A DNA stretch of 64,000 bases. Source: Dasyornis broadbenti (lineage: Eukaryota; Chordata; Aves; Passeriformes; Dasyornithidae). The notes below the pieces were generated by a model. That model was given only the letters and a program-made list of their open reading frames with translations, had not been told where the DNA came from and ran no database searches. Below are positions 1 through 12,832 of this stretch, one piece after another (position 1 is the first letter of the stretch; each line of letters starts with the position of its first letter). The DNA lies in assembly GCA_013397935.1 (NCBI GenBank), contig VZRN01004399.1, positions 62,001 to 126,000 on the forward strand, read 5' to 3'. The position numbers were made by a program, and so were the translations under genes.

Positions 1-3000
1 TTTAATTGTGTAGGAGCCTTGAAAGTGTGTTATTTAGATTCAGTGCTGAATTTGAAGGAAGCATGAAGTGCTTTTCTGGACTTTAGCACTGTCCTTATTC
101 ACACCTAACAAATGCAAAGCTATTAGGAAACAGCTCCCCTGGTATGACCCAACAAAGTAGTACAAAGTACAAAGTGTTAAGAAAAAAGAACTCCTTCCCA
201 GTAGGCAGAACTACCACAGCAGTTCTGATGGCAGAGCATCACTGTTTCTTTTTCTGTTCACATTTCAAATGCATCTGTCACTGTAGTATCTAGGAATCAA
301 TAGGAGAACTAGGAGGACTGAGCTTAAAGAAGCTGATCTGAGCTGAGTTAAATACTGCCTGCGTTGATGGTCATGCAATTTTTGGTCCAGGCATTTGCCA
401 GGAGGAAGGCACAAGCATACATTTCAGTATTTTTTACACAAAAATGTGAAGAAGGTATGGTAGGAAAATATAGTCCCATAAATTTGGGGATTTATCAAAC
501 TATCTATATATTTAAATCCAAAGGAAAAAAAATCTCAAGAAATAAGGTAACAGAATATCAGTAGTACTTCAGTAATTTTTGATATCAAGCAGAGAGGAGG
601 ACCTTGAACCTTGAACTTCCATCACACATTTCTTAGAAAACTTTTAATGTGTCTTGTGGTTTCAAGAGATCTCCCAGAAAGACAGAGATTGTTGAATGCA
701 GAATAAGTTTACAGTCAGTTAAAGTTGGTTAAATTACAAGTGTGCTCTAAAGTCAGAACACAGGCAATATCATCATCTGACCAAGCTGTAGTCATTTGAG
801 TATCTGATGTTGAAGTTGCAAATAGCTGGATACTGTGCTAGAGTCAGATTTTCAGTCCTCTCTTCTCACTCTCCAGATTGGTGTCTAAATCTGGGAGTTA
901 CTCCCACACCTTACATACAGTCAGCCTGGGATGGGGATGCTTATTAAAGGGAAAGTTGCTCTGCTGTAGATCATTCATATCTTTGGCATTGCCCAGATGT
1001 AAAACGTTAAACAAGCCGAATTACACTGTATGTTTACTGTCTTCTTCAGTGTATCCACCTTAAATGAAAGAGAGCTAGTAACAATCTTTACAATTGTAAT
1101 TTTCTGTCTCTTTGTGTAGGACTGATACTGTATGAGGAAGAGAAATGCAAGATTTGGTCCTTAAGATCACCTTTCCTATTTGCCAAGAAGAAATGTTAGA
1201 TTTGTTTCAAGCTAAAACAAAGCTTTGCTCAGAAGATGGTTATTTACTAAATAAATTCTAAAGCAGGGGATTAGAACAAATATGACTCACATAGAGCAAA
1301 CTTAAATCCTACACTGGGATAAACACTCCAAAACTAAACTCCACTTAAAAAAAACCCTGTGGGTTTCTGGGAGCCTTAGTTCCACTGAGAATTTGTGCTT
1401 TTAAATCTCTAAGAAGTTTAAAGATGTTCTCTAGGTGAAAGAAATGAGCAAGAAACAAGCTACAGAATAAATCTAAAATACAGTCTGCATGTAGGAGTTT
1501 CTCTTCTCCTGACATACAGAATTTCAGTTGCAGTCAGTGAAGTCATAGGTATGTGGGAAGACTGAAGAGTCTTATAGCACAGCAGTGGTTCCCAACTGAT
1601 GAGCAAAGTAGCCACTGTCACTTGACAGACTGAGTAGGTAATGCCAAGGAAGCTCAATGGAAAGGGAGGCAAAAATGTGTCAAGAGAAGGAGGAGAAGAA
1701 ATGCAAACACAAAACCCCAAATCAAACCACTCTGCTAAGCCATCTTGAAGGTGGCTAGTGTCTGTGCAAAATGTGGGATCTTGTAAAGGTCAGGTGTTGT
1801 TATCCAGTGAAAATTTAGAGTGCACTGAATAAAATGAATTAGTTGTTGCAAAGCATCTAGACATTCTGGGAACTGAGCCAGTAGGAATAGCACATGATCA
1901 AAGAAAAGTAATGCTGAGAGTTCTTCTAGGAGAAAATGCGAATATTGCTGTCTTACAGTATTCTCATGTAGCTCAAACAGCAACAAACAAGCTGCAGACC
2001 ATTGGCTTATAAATGCACTGTAAAGATTTATTTGGTTAAGCTGGGAGGTGGTGTGATCTGGTGGGATGTACCTCCATCCTTTAAGGGAGGAAACCTTGTG
2101 TGCTGGTGTCACTTCTGCTTTAGCCTTGCTGTGGGTAAAGGGACCTTTCTTTTGAAGGTGTCAGTGAAATAAAACGTTGAGGTGCAGGGAACATCATCTT
2201 CTCTTTGCTGGCATCAGTCTGCAACATCTTACTCTTCAAAGTGTCACTGACTCACTGAAATGTCTTTTGCACACCCCCTCAACTTAGTCTTATAGCTCAC
2301 ATCAGTAGATTTCCCAGGTTTAGGTTGAACTATGACTCTCTGTGCTGCTAGAGGTTGTCAGTTTCAAGGAATTAGATCTGGTATCCAAAACCTCAACCTT
2401 CCTTCCTGCAAACCAGAGCTCAGCCCGTTGGGTCACGCAATGAGCGAGGGGAACATGCCAGCTGGAGGGACCATTGATGAGTCTGTGTCCTGCCTCACCA
2501 AATGATACAGCTCTAGCTGATCCCATGTTGCTGGGCAGAAGGTGACAATATTTTACAGAGCTGGTGTTCACCATGGAGGTGAACGAGGTGGTGGGGACAG
2601 TTCTGTGCCAGTGTTATGCAGCTTAGGTTTGGAGGTTTTGGGATCACCCACCCTAAGACCGAGGTGTTGCTCCACCTGTTTAAAAGAAACAGAGCCCAAG
2701 CCTCAGTGGGCAGAGTAAATACGGTAGCTGATTGCTCATAAAAGGATTCGCCAGCTGCTTTGGGGATAATTGGACTTGGAAATAACTCCTTCATTTTTAC
2801 GGGATTTTACAGTAATTGCTTGACTCATTAGTAACTTCAGTGCACCGTCCCACTGACCCTAACACGGTATCACATTGTTTGGAAGGAGGAATGATACAGT
2901 GGAAAACTGCTTTCAACATCCTTTCCACAGATTGAAAAATACTTGTTAACACACTTTAAACCTCCTTTCCTTTCCTGAACTGCAGGACGGTGGGTCTAGA

Positions 3001-3221
3001 TATCTGATTCCTAACCCAGGTGGTGTTGAAATGTTCAGTGTAAAAAGGGCATATATTTACCTAAGATAACACATTAATGCAAAGTTCTATTAGACCTCGA
3101 TTTTCAATACATGCCTTACACTCATTAATTTAATGTTAATTTGCATTTAGCAGCCCTAATGATTATACAGGTCAAGAAAACTAAAATATCTTTCTTCTCT
3201 GGGGTTTTCTTATCTCCTTAG
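1..3221 (+). other. DLG2: 3' part of a DLG2 intron upstream of the linker exon
   Basis: This is intron sequence, inferred because the first recognisable DLG2 exon starts at 3222 behind a 3' splice site and the preceding exon (end of PDZ3) is not found here. The last 40 bases are pyrimidine-rich and end in CTTAG. I see no convincing exon, RNA gene or repeat in 1-3180. Short open frames on both strands have no recognisable domain and look like chance. Confidence 0.85.
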
Positions 3222-3336
3222 AGTACGCTCGATTTGAGGCAAAAATCCATGACCTGCGTGAGCAGATGATGAATCACAGCATGAGTTCTGGGTCTGGCTC
3301 CCTGAGGACTAATCAGAAGAGGTCGCTGTATGTCAG
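3222..3336 (+). CDS. DLG2: DLG2 internal coding exon: PDZ3 C-terminal helix and PDZ3-SH3 linker
   Basis: This 115-nt exon opens with two bases completing a Glu codon, then encodes 37 residues beginning YARFEAKIHDLREQMMN and ending KRSLYV, and closes with AG, the start of an Arg codon. The wording matches the DLG family between PDZ3 and SH3. The EEY/RFEAKIHDLREQ stretch is the extra C-terminal helix of PDZ3; its first Tyr aligns with a phosphorylated Tyr of PSD-95. The SMSSGSGSLRTNQ stretch is the flexible linker. MMNHSM and RTNQKR favour DLG2 over DLG1 (MMNSSI, RTSQKR) and DLG4, from memory of those proteins. The acceptor is a pyrimidine tract plus CTTAG and the donor is CAG|GTAAGC. A second AG directly follows the acceptor; the first is chosen because it completes the conserved Glu. 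DLG2 is a postsynaptic scaffold that clusters glutamate receptors and potassium channels. Confidence 0.95.
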
Positions 3337-6300
3337 GTAAGCAGGAAGAGCCTTCTCCGGGGAATATATCGGCAGCTACCTCATCCATGCCTGACGTGTG
3401 TTGTTGGTTTAGCAAAGTGAGCAAGAAGTCTGAGGAGCTGCCTTGAAATGAGCTGAGAAATGCATCCATCTTACAAGCACAGCATCATTAATGAGAAAAT
3501 TGGAGAAAAGCCCTATTTGCCCTATTTGACCATTTCAAGTAATTTGCAAAGAGCATTATACTTTTGTAGTGATTTGGGTTTATGAGATGAAAATTTCTTA
3601 GCTCTGTCAGTGTCTGAGATGGATGTTGTGGAGTAATGACACAATGTGTTTCTGTGTGAGGTCTTGCCCAGATACAGAATGAATGTCATCAGAAAGAGCA
3701 CCTTTTTGCCAAAACTTTTTCCTTGCAAAACATGATCTCTTATATGCTATTCTAAATGCATGGCGATCTGCTGCTATCCCCTTGTATGTGTTTACCCTTC
3801 TGTTAGTCTGTGCTGCAAACCATTTGCCATCTACCTAGCAAGATCACATGTGCAGCTGAGATGGTAAACAAGGTGCTGTCCACAGCTCAAATGGAGTAGT
3901 GAATAACAAAGGAATTACCTTTGCAATTTACTGTGAGCAGTGGTTGTAGTTTCACTTTGACTGTTCAAGTCTATTGCCGGACTGGGTGTGGCCCAATTGT
4001 CCCAGCAAAATTCTTGCTGTCATTCACACCTTTTGGGAGTCGTGGAGACTGTGGGACTCTGTCAAGTCTTTTATTAATCTTAATAACTATGCTTCTGTAG
4101 GCTTTCTTTTTCATTCTCCCCTTTGTCCCCTCCATCCTTCCCATGCTCAGCATATAATTTGAAATTCCTCACAATCATGAAGTAGAGGGAAGCAATTTGT
4201 CGGCCTCTAGGCAGTGATAATTATTCACAGTGGAGCTAATTCAGGTGATAACATTGCAGAGATCCAATTAAGGCTAAATTCTACATTTTGTCACTATGCT
4301 CTCAGCATGAAGGAGTAAGGTAGCAGAGAAGGAAGGGGAAACTTAAAAGTTAGCATGAAGGGTCTTGTTCCAATGGGCAGCAACCACATGAAGCACTAAT
4401 TGGTACTGCTGCCAGAAAGAGCAGTAACTGAAGGGATTTGGATCACTCTTACCAGTGATGTTGCTGTTGGGTAAGGTCAGATTAGAAATGTTGAGGTTTC
4501 CAATGCATCTCTAACCTTCTCTGACCTGAAGTAGTTTTTCTTCCAGACCAAACAGGCTTTGTTGACAAGAGCTTTGTTCAGCTCCCTGAATTTACATTTT
4601 ATGGGAAGCTACACTTGTGTGTTTAAGGATGGATAGATCCAAGCTTCTTTTCTCGAGGTAAGCTAGGAACCCAAAAATGTAGGGAGTAATGGTGCGAGCA
4701 GTCCAAGCCAGCAAGTGCAGGTTAATTGAGGTGCACCCATAAAGGGCTAACAGAGGCTCCTGAACACCTTACTGCAGTTTGAACCGCAACAGAGCTTGAT
4801 CCTCCCTGTATGAGCATCGACCTGGTAAGCTCTGCTGAGAACTGAGGCTCATTAACCTGCACTCTGAGCCACACTGAGATATCTGTGCTGCATCTGGATG
4901 AGCCTAGCTCTGTACAGCACTGCTCTGTGTGCACTGATGAGCCTAGTTTTCTGTTAGTTCATGAATTCTGACTGTGGGCTGTCTCACTAAGCTGCTATGC
5001 CCTGGTGCTTCACTGCAGGAGTCTTTGATGTCTTAGCTGCTTATCTAAATAGCACGTCCCAAACCATAAATGCAAAACCTGATCTTTTATTCCAGAGTCG
5101 TTCCAACAAATGCCCCAAGCCTCTGAAGCAGAAAACCACAAAAGCCTCAGTCACTTTTGTTGGCATTTACTTTTTTCACTCAAACCCACACAATTGACTG
5201 TGTCCATGTCTGAGCAGCCTCTTTGAGACGCTCTGTATCTTACACATTACCATGACATTTTTGTAGTGCTGTAACACCTGCAGCGTTGTGCCTGTTCAAT
5301 TCACATACACAAATTGCAAAGGTAGCTTATGTCTATGTTAGGCACTAAGGGAAAATAAATGTGGGCTCAGAAATGTACTTGTTTTCCGAGATGAACATTT
5401 TCTCTTCATGGATAAACTCTTTACAGGCAGGGCCCATGTAAAAAGCTAGGATCTAGCATTTGGTTTCTATTCTTACAACTCAGGACATTTCTGTTTCAAT
5501 GGATTATTTTAGTCAGCATGTGCAAGAGAGCTAGAGGCAAATGACCATATGTTGTTGTAAATCTCTAGCTGTCATGCCAAGTTTATGATTCAAGTTTGCT
5601 GTTTTCCTTTCTTTGGGATGTAGTGATTCTGCTGTCCTTCACTGAGTACTGCAAGCATGCTTAATTTTTAGCCAGAAAGCTGAATTGAAGCAAATCACTA
5701 TATTCTAGGCAACGCAAGGAAATAAATTAAGATCCATATAGGTTGTAATAATTGAAAATAAGTGTCATTCTCTGCTCATAGAAAAGCCAACAAAAGAGGG
5801 CGAGAAGAAGTAAAGCTACAGTTATGCCAGTGGATGTGGTGTTCATTGAATGCAGGGTTTTCTTCTTTACCTTACAGTCAGTGATTTCCCCATCCAGCCC
5901 CTACTGAAAAACACAGCATTGAGATATGTGAAAGAAGCTGTATTAAATTAAGTGAGGCAAAATGTAATGTGGGGTTAAAGGGTTGAATGCAGGACTAGAA
6001 GTAGGTGGCCAAAGCAATTAAAAGTCACACCTCAGGAGTGTGTACAACACAGGAAAGAGATCAAGAATTATTTGTTCAGAGAAATTGTGTAGCTCTTTGA
6101 CATGGTCTTTTATCTCTACATAACCTGGTGTTTCAGATTTTTTTTTTTTTTTCTTTCTTTATCCCAGTCTATCTCTCTGACACCTCCTGGAATATTTCCC
6201 ATTAATTTCCTGAATTCCTTTTTTCAGTACTGCCTGTTGCTTTTGTATCTCTGGGATGTCATGAGAAAGTCCACAACACTAAAGGCAAAGTATGAGACTC

Positions 6301-8002
6301 CAGGGAAGGGTGGAGCAGTAGGAAATGCTTTTAATCCTTTTGGGAGCCCACAGCCTCTTTGTCACTAAATCTGTTGAGGAAAAGAAATACAGAAAGAAAT
6401 GCAGAAAGTGAGAGAATTGATAATAACATAGAAAATATTATTATTCATGCGTTATTTGGTGGCGAAAGTGAATGAATTAAAATTGAATTCACTAACTGAA
6501 ATGATAGGCTGAATAAAATCTGCTATTATCATTTTTAAGTAATTGGAATTCAATCATCAGCTCATGATCAACAAGGAGAATAAAACTCGTCATCAGCTAA
6601 ACATTTTGCTATATACATACATAGCAGGGTCTTATGCAAATTCATGTCTTCCTTTTTGTCTTTGCTGGCTCAAGGTTTTAAAATCTGCTCTTATAAGATT
6701 ATAGATTTATTTGTCTTGAAAGAAATACATGCTTTGCTTTGTCCTCCTAGGTTCATATCAATAGTCAAAATTTTCAGGCTACATATGGTTACTATTGCTA
6801 CTCTTAGGAAATGCCAGATCATATTATTTAACTCACAGGTTATGGAACATGACAGGCTTTTGAAGAGTTAAGCATCACAGAAGTACAGTCCTTAAAAAGT
6901 TTGGTGAATTGGAGCAGCGACTGAAACTTTAATTTCCAAGTTTTGGAGGAAACTGAGAGCTTAAGTGGTTTTCCTTTTGTTTTACTAGATTACTCCTGAG
7001 CTTAAAGTACTTGTGCTAGATTTCTGTGGATAAGAGTAGATGCTTCAGTAATTGCTGCTAGACATACAAAGAAAAGGTTTTCAGGAATTATTTGGCATCC
7101 AAAACTGCCGTCTGAGAGTCTGGTTTTGATTTACAGATGAAAAGTACTTAGGTAGACTTAGAATAAACAGTCACTGCACTGTCTAAGCTTTATTCAAAAC
7201 AGACAACTTCTGAAATAATGTTTATCTTTAAAAATTCCAGTTGTCTAAAGCCACAACCAGGCACCGTGGATGTGTATCACTCTGCAGAAATAACTCAAAA
7301 GCTTCACACCCCTCCCAGGCCTTTCACTGCCACTTCTCTGTTTAAAAATCTGCTCAGTACTGTCAGTGGCCAAACATGATTTCACCTCATCAGGGCTCCT
7401 CGTTGCCGTGTATGGAGGGACTGGTTGAGCTTACTGAAAGGCAGCTATTTCAATTCCAGCACTACTTACAAACATATCAGTAGAGAGTGAGTGGCTGTAA
7501 AGGAGGGGCTGGGGCAGGACTGGATCCAGCTGCAACGTCAGAAGAAGTGTTTCTGCAGCTGCCTCTCCACTGTGCAGGGAAGAACACTACAGTGGGAAGT
7601 GGGCCCAAGGGCTCTTCCCAATAAGATGAAGAAGCTCACCATCAACTTTTTTGTTCCCAGTCCGTGTTGCACTGGCTATGGAAAATGTGCATAGTGCAAG
7701 GAGGTGCCTCTTCGTCTTTTCTTCTAACTGGAACTAGTGCTAAGCTTTTCACAGCTTTGATAGATGTGTGCCACACAAACATACAGCATTATGTGTTAAA
7801 AATGCATGTGTTCTGGATCATTCTTTATTGAGCCATGAGGAAGAATCTGGAGATTTGCCATCACAACTTAGCATCAGCACAAAGGAAGCCAAAGCCGAGG
7901 TACTTTGGGTGGTTACTCTGATGCCCAGCACAATGGATCCTCCATTAGGTATTAGACACCTTTATACAAAGTTCTTGAACTTAGAAATTAGCATGTTGCC
8001 GT

Positions 8003-8107
8003 ATCACAGAGTCATAGAATCATAGATGGTTTGGGTTAGAAGAGACCTTAAAGATCATCCAGTTTCAAACCCCTGCCATGGGCAGGGACATCTTCCACTA
8101 GAGAGAC
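8003..8107 (-). repeat. CR1 retroposon fragment, 3' end
   Basis: It starts with the reversed CR1 3' terminus (TCACAGAGTCATAGAATCAT) and continues with GGTTTGGGTTAGAAGAGACC, then the phrase ending CCATGGGCAGGGACATCTTC. This is the characteristic 3' end of avian CR1 read on the minus strand. It is 5' truncated, as most CR1 copies are. Boundaries are approximate. Confidence 0.85.
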
Positions 8108-8589
8108 TTTGATTTTCAGCAGATCACAGAAATTCTCAGTTTTGAATTTTTCAGAGCTACAATTGAAATTCAGTTGAGGCAGTTTGTGAAGACTGAATCT
8201 GGTTATCCAGGGCTGACTTTATGCAATGTCTGTTATCGTTCAGTCTCCATCTTCTTTGCGGCAGTGAAACCCCACAGGCTAGTGAGCATCAGGTCAAGGC
8301 TCCATGGGCAAGATTCTCCTGGGAGTCTGCACAGCCAGTTGCAGTGCAGTCTGAAATACACCTGAGAAGTGCAATTCTTGGAGACATCATGGCAGTGAAA
8401 CCTGAACACATGATAACATCAGACCGGGTGATGGAAAGCTCTGCTATGTAGGTCTGGAAGGAGAAATGCAACAAAGATATAATTGCACCAGGGGTTTTCA
8501 GAAGGAGGTACTGAGGAAACCAGAGAGAAGTATGAATTGGTCATAATTAAATACTCATTACAAAGTGAGATAATATTTTTTTGAGAGAG

Positions 8590-8609
8590 GTGTGTGTATA
8601 TATATATAA
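8590..8609. repeat. TG/TA dinucleotide repeat
   Basis: A short GTGTGTATATATATATA run in an AT-rich stretch. Confidence 0.8.
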
Positions 8610-8937
8610 AGAAAATCCAAATAGATACATTAGTGTTAATTATACGCTATATCTACATACACATTGCAAAAATCTTCACTTAAGCTAGTTGCCTAGTATC
8701 TCTCTCGAGTCAGTGGAGTGCACTTGGCACTTTCAGAGTACAATTCATGTCGTCCAGAAGTAGACATCTAAAATTGCTCAGGCGAATCATGCCCTAAAAA
8801 TGTCTATTTCTCACAGTTGAGTGGAAGGAGCCTCAGGTGATTAGCTGAGATGTAAACATCCATATTAGAGACACTTCAAGCTGAGTGACCTGAATCCCAC
8901 CCACACTGCAAATCTTTCTCTTTTGCTCTCTCTCTTT

Positions 8938-8939
<2 letters not shown>

Positions 8940-8968
<29 letters not shown>
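8940..8968. repeat. (AC)n microsatellite
   Basis: Fourteen consecutive AC units directly follow a CT-rich stretch (CTCTCTCTTTCTC). The minus-strand open frames here read Val-Cys repeats and are artefacts of this microsatellite. Length is probably polymorphic. Confidence 0.95.
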
Positions 8969-8971
<3 letters not shown>

Positions 8972-10268
8972 TGTTCATATACATATCTAGAAGCATCAGG
9001 CTTCTCACTGTTGTCTGTGCATTCTTCTGCAGCGTGGCTGTGAAACACTGACACTCTTGTTTATTTGGGCTGGGTTTTTTGCCCATATTCTTATTCCCCA
9101 GGATTCTTTCTAAATTCATTTGTCACTTTAGTTAGCACTACTGAGGATCCACATACGCTCAGTACACAGTCATCAAGCTGGATGAGTTTATGACTCCAGC
9201 ATCTGGGAGCATCCAAACTGCAGTTTCTTTCAGGTTTTGCAGCACTGTATTTGTGGAGAGCAAATGTGAGTGAGTTTGGCACCTAGACATTATTTTTTTT
9301 GTTTTAATGAGGAAATAGCTATAGCTTACATAGCCATGCCTGTACTTTAATGGCAAGATAAAACTATTAGAATTCCCTTTACTGAACCGTTAAGTGGAGG
9401 AAAATGGAATTTTAGTACAATTTTTTTTTCATTTACCTCAGATGCCTGGGCATTTGAACGGTCCAAATTGTAGCACAGAATGGAAACATGCATTCAGAAA
9501 ATGTGTCATAAATGGCATAATGCAGATATGTTTGGAAATGGACAGACAGGCACGCACACAAACTAACTTGTGAAATGGCTTATTGAACTTGAAATTTCTT
9601 TTCAGACTGGAAATGTTGGAATGTTACTCATTTCACGTGTCCTGGTTAAGTAACAGATTCTGAATATTCAATTACTACTTTTTAGCGGTTCTTTCTCTGA
9701 AAAGCAGAGCCTTTTCCAGATCCTCCTGGCACAAATATTCTCACTGGCTTCAGTGAGAGCTGCTCAGTTTCAGAATCAAGGAAATAGTGTAAATCTTTGG
9801 TTTTCAAAGCAAGGAGGGTCACTCTGTGTGCTTCAGAGACCTTTTCCCCAGGGGGACATTCAAGAGCTGAACCAGATCACTGAGTAACTGTTCATTCAGG
9901 TCTTCATTAATTATCAGAAACACTGAGGAACTTAGAAGGATGAAGGATATGCTGGAATACCTAATATAATGGGAAATAAATCCAATAGTTGTTGGATTTA
10001 TTGTTGTTATTGCATTGAATTTCATGTTTGGAGCAAAAGCATCTGGCTTACAGAACGTGATTATCTGTGAAATGAAGGAAGATGTAACAAACTCTTGTCT
10101 TTGGCAAAGCAAATCCGATATTTTCTTAGGAAATTCAACCTGTTTATATGTTTAGAGGTACTTGCAAAAATTACCATGCTCATCATTCTGCTGCTAAGAA
10201 CAGAGCAAATGAGAAATTAAAAATTTCAACTGAAAATTGAAGAACAGAGAATATCAGGAGAGGAACTG

Positions 10269-10340
10269 TTTTGTTGGTTTTTTTGTTTTTGTTTTTTTGT
10301 TTTTTTTGTTTTTTTTTTGTTTTTGTTTTTGTTTTTTTTG
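10269..10340. repeat. T-rich (GTTTTT)n tract
   Basis: About 70 bases of T runs broken only by single or paired G, of the (G)T5-8 type. It may be an expanded simple repeat or a decayed reverse-complemented poly(A) tail; no adjoining retroposon body is recognisable. Confidence 0.85.
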
Positions 10341-10442
10341 AGGAGGCCTCTCACTGATGTCAGTGGGAACTGTGAGCATTTCACACTTTTTTGTATTATG
10401 CCTGTGAAATATTCACAGGTCCTTAACTGAAGTGTCCTAAGT

Positions 10443-10477
10443 CTTACAATACTTACAATACTTACAATACTTACAAT
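10443..10477. repeat. 9-bp tandem repeat, ACTTACAAT x ~4
   Basis: One partial (8 of 9 bases) and three complete, perfect copies of ACTTACAAT occur in a row. The absence of mismatches suggests recent slippage. Confidence 0.9.
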
Positions 10478-12805
10478 GCTACTCCCAGCTGAAAGATGGG
10501 TATGAGAATTATTAATGTTGGACTACTCACAATACAAATGCCTTCAGGTTTACAGTCAGATGGCAGTCTGGTGCTAAAAAAACACCACCCTAAAATGTGA
10601 TGCTGTAAATACAACAATACGTCTCACCAATACCCTAGGACTGTGAAAATCGATGTATTTTATATATTGGCAGTTGAAACTATTAGCCACCCCACAAGTT
10701 ATTACATTTTTCCCAACAGTATTGCAGTTCTTACTCATCTGATGCTTTTTTGCAATGTTGATACTAATGAACAGTTAAGGAAAAATGATGTTTGTTTGCA
10801 ATTCTTAATAACATTTCACAGACAAAGACGAAGCAGTTAATGGAGAGTGAAAACTGAGCATGTAAACACATCGCTCAAACAGTCTCATCTCTCATCTGAC
10901 ACCAGCTCTTTCCTTCACATCTTCATGTTTATCGTATCTGCTGCTCTTGGGCTCCGGGTGTGTGATGAGTTCAACCGATCCCTCCCAGAGATGCGGTGCA
11001 AAGCATCGTTAGCTGCAGCATGAAGCAACAGCCCAGCAAGCCTTTTATCAGTGGGTGTTTCTCCAGCTAGGTCAAAAAGGGGCAAAAAGCAGATTTATTT
11101 CTATGTGGCTGTGGCTTTGCAAATCATCAGCTCCTTTGTGTTCAAAATTTCAAGCTATTGAGCACAGGACTGAGCACCTGGAAGCACTGAGCCCCATGTG
11201 AATCAGCCACAGCCTACAGGAATCTGAGATTACAAGTTCTGCCTAAAGTTCAGAATAGAAAACAGAATATAAAGCAGCTTCTTATCAAAGCCATTCTTGC
11301 CCAAGTCATCTTATCTTCATATTTTCAGTAAAACTTGTTGTATTTTAAATAACTGGCTGAGACCTGGAATCATGTCCATATTGTTCTGTTTCATAAGTTA
11401 TTAATATAATGTCCCAGAACAGGTAATGTGCTTGATATGATGTCTGCTCTACAGAGGCAGCACACCTTTTTCATTTCTTAAGAGACAGCTTAATAGCTTT
11501 TCATTGCACATATACTGCGCTTTTCCATTCCCTAGAGGGACTGCCTGCTTTCTGCTTGGGAGACTGGAAAGTGTCAGATTGAATAATATCCAAGCCAGAA
11601 GATGATGAGGATGAAGAGCTTGGCCTCATGTGGGAATAGGATCTATTTGAAATTTTTATAACCAAGATAGACACAGTTTCAGCCTCATTTTTAAGCAGAA
11701 ACTCTGAACATGATCCATCAATGCAGGGTGGGGGGTGGGGATGTGAAAGTGAAGATAAACTGTCTGTGGCTTAAAATGGCTGAAAGTGAGTCAGCAGAAC
11801 ATGCATTTAAGCTGTGTCTGTTCTCTGTGGAAAAGCAGTCTTACCCAACAAATAGTTGCTTATGGTGTTTCCATGTCAACAGCTATAATAGGACACTGTC
11901 AGTTTGTGCAGGTCTCAACTGGAAAAGTACAAGGCAGCAGCTTAGACCATGAACACAGAGAAGGAAGCCTATTGAAATAAAAGCTTGTGTGAATACAGTC
12001 CAAAGTTGGAAATCTGAATGCATGCACTGGTACCCAGCACAGTGGCCAATGTGAGAAAAAGATGCTTGGCCCTATTGAAGAGTTTTCTGCCTGAAATATA
12101 CAGAGAAACCATAGAGCCACTGTAGAACAGGCTCTCCAAATCAGCTGCGTTGAAACAAAGCTGAGAATAGTGTGAAACCGGACACAATGCTGATGAAAAG
12201 GGTGCTGGGAATTTGCATTCAGAGTTCCTTCCAATAAAGACAAATGAGGAGGATCTTTGGTCTCACTGCAAGGAAGTCCATCTATGAGGAGGGAGCCCAG
12301 CCAAGTTAAGCGATGAAGCTAAGTGGGACCAGTAGGCTTTGCTGGCCCTTTTACTTCTCATTAGAAATAGAAATTACTGTAATAATGCTCTGGTGAGCCT
12401 GGGAGGATGTGGGGAATTGCCAGCCTGAATTGGGGATCATAAGCAGCAACTCCATTTGGTTATTCCCTGCCACCCCACTCTTGTAACAGAGAAAAAAAGT
12501 ACTGATCAAGTCCTCCTAGGCCTCACTGACATCCTGTTGAGTAAACCCTGGTTTAGATGCAGCAAGTTTAGTATGTCTGCTGTGAGTGGTGCTTGTGTAG
12601 GAGTGGTCGATACTTAAAGCTGCTGTCCAAGGGGACCCAGCTCAGCGTGCCAGCCCCAGCAGATGCCAGCCCCAGCCCCCAAGCACTGCTTGCCCTGTCT
12701 CTGTCTCTCTTGTATACCAGTCTTGACAAGTAGGATTTGGTGCTCTCTGACTGTGCCTCAAATTCAGAACAAATGGAGTAAAAATTATTTCAGCGATTAA
12801 CATAT

Positions 12806-12832
12806 CTGTGTGTGTGTCTATGTGTGTGTGTG
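12806..12832. repeat. (TG)n microsatellite, interrupted
   Basis: TG units interrupted by CTA in the middle. Confidence 0.85.

Noticed and set aside
3218..3469. An 83-residue minus-strand open frame overlapping the linker exon.
   Set aside because: It is an antisense shadow of the DLG2 exon with no recognisable protein.
8833..9119. Two minus-strand open frames with Val-Cys repeats.
   Set aside because: They are translations of the (AC)n microsatellite.
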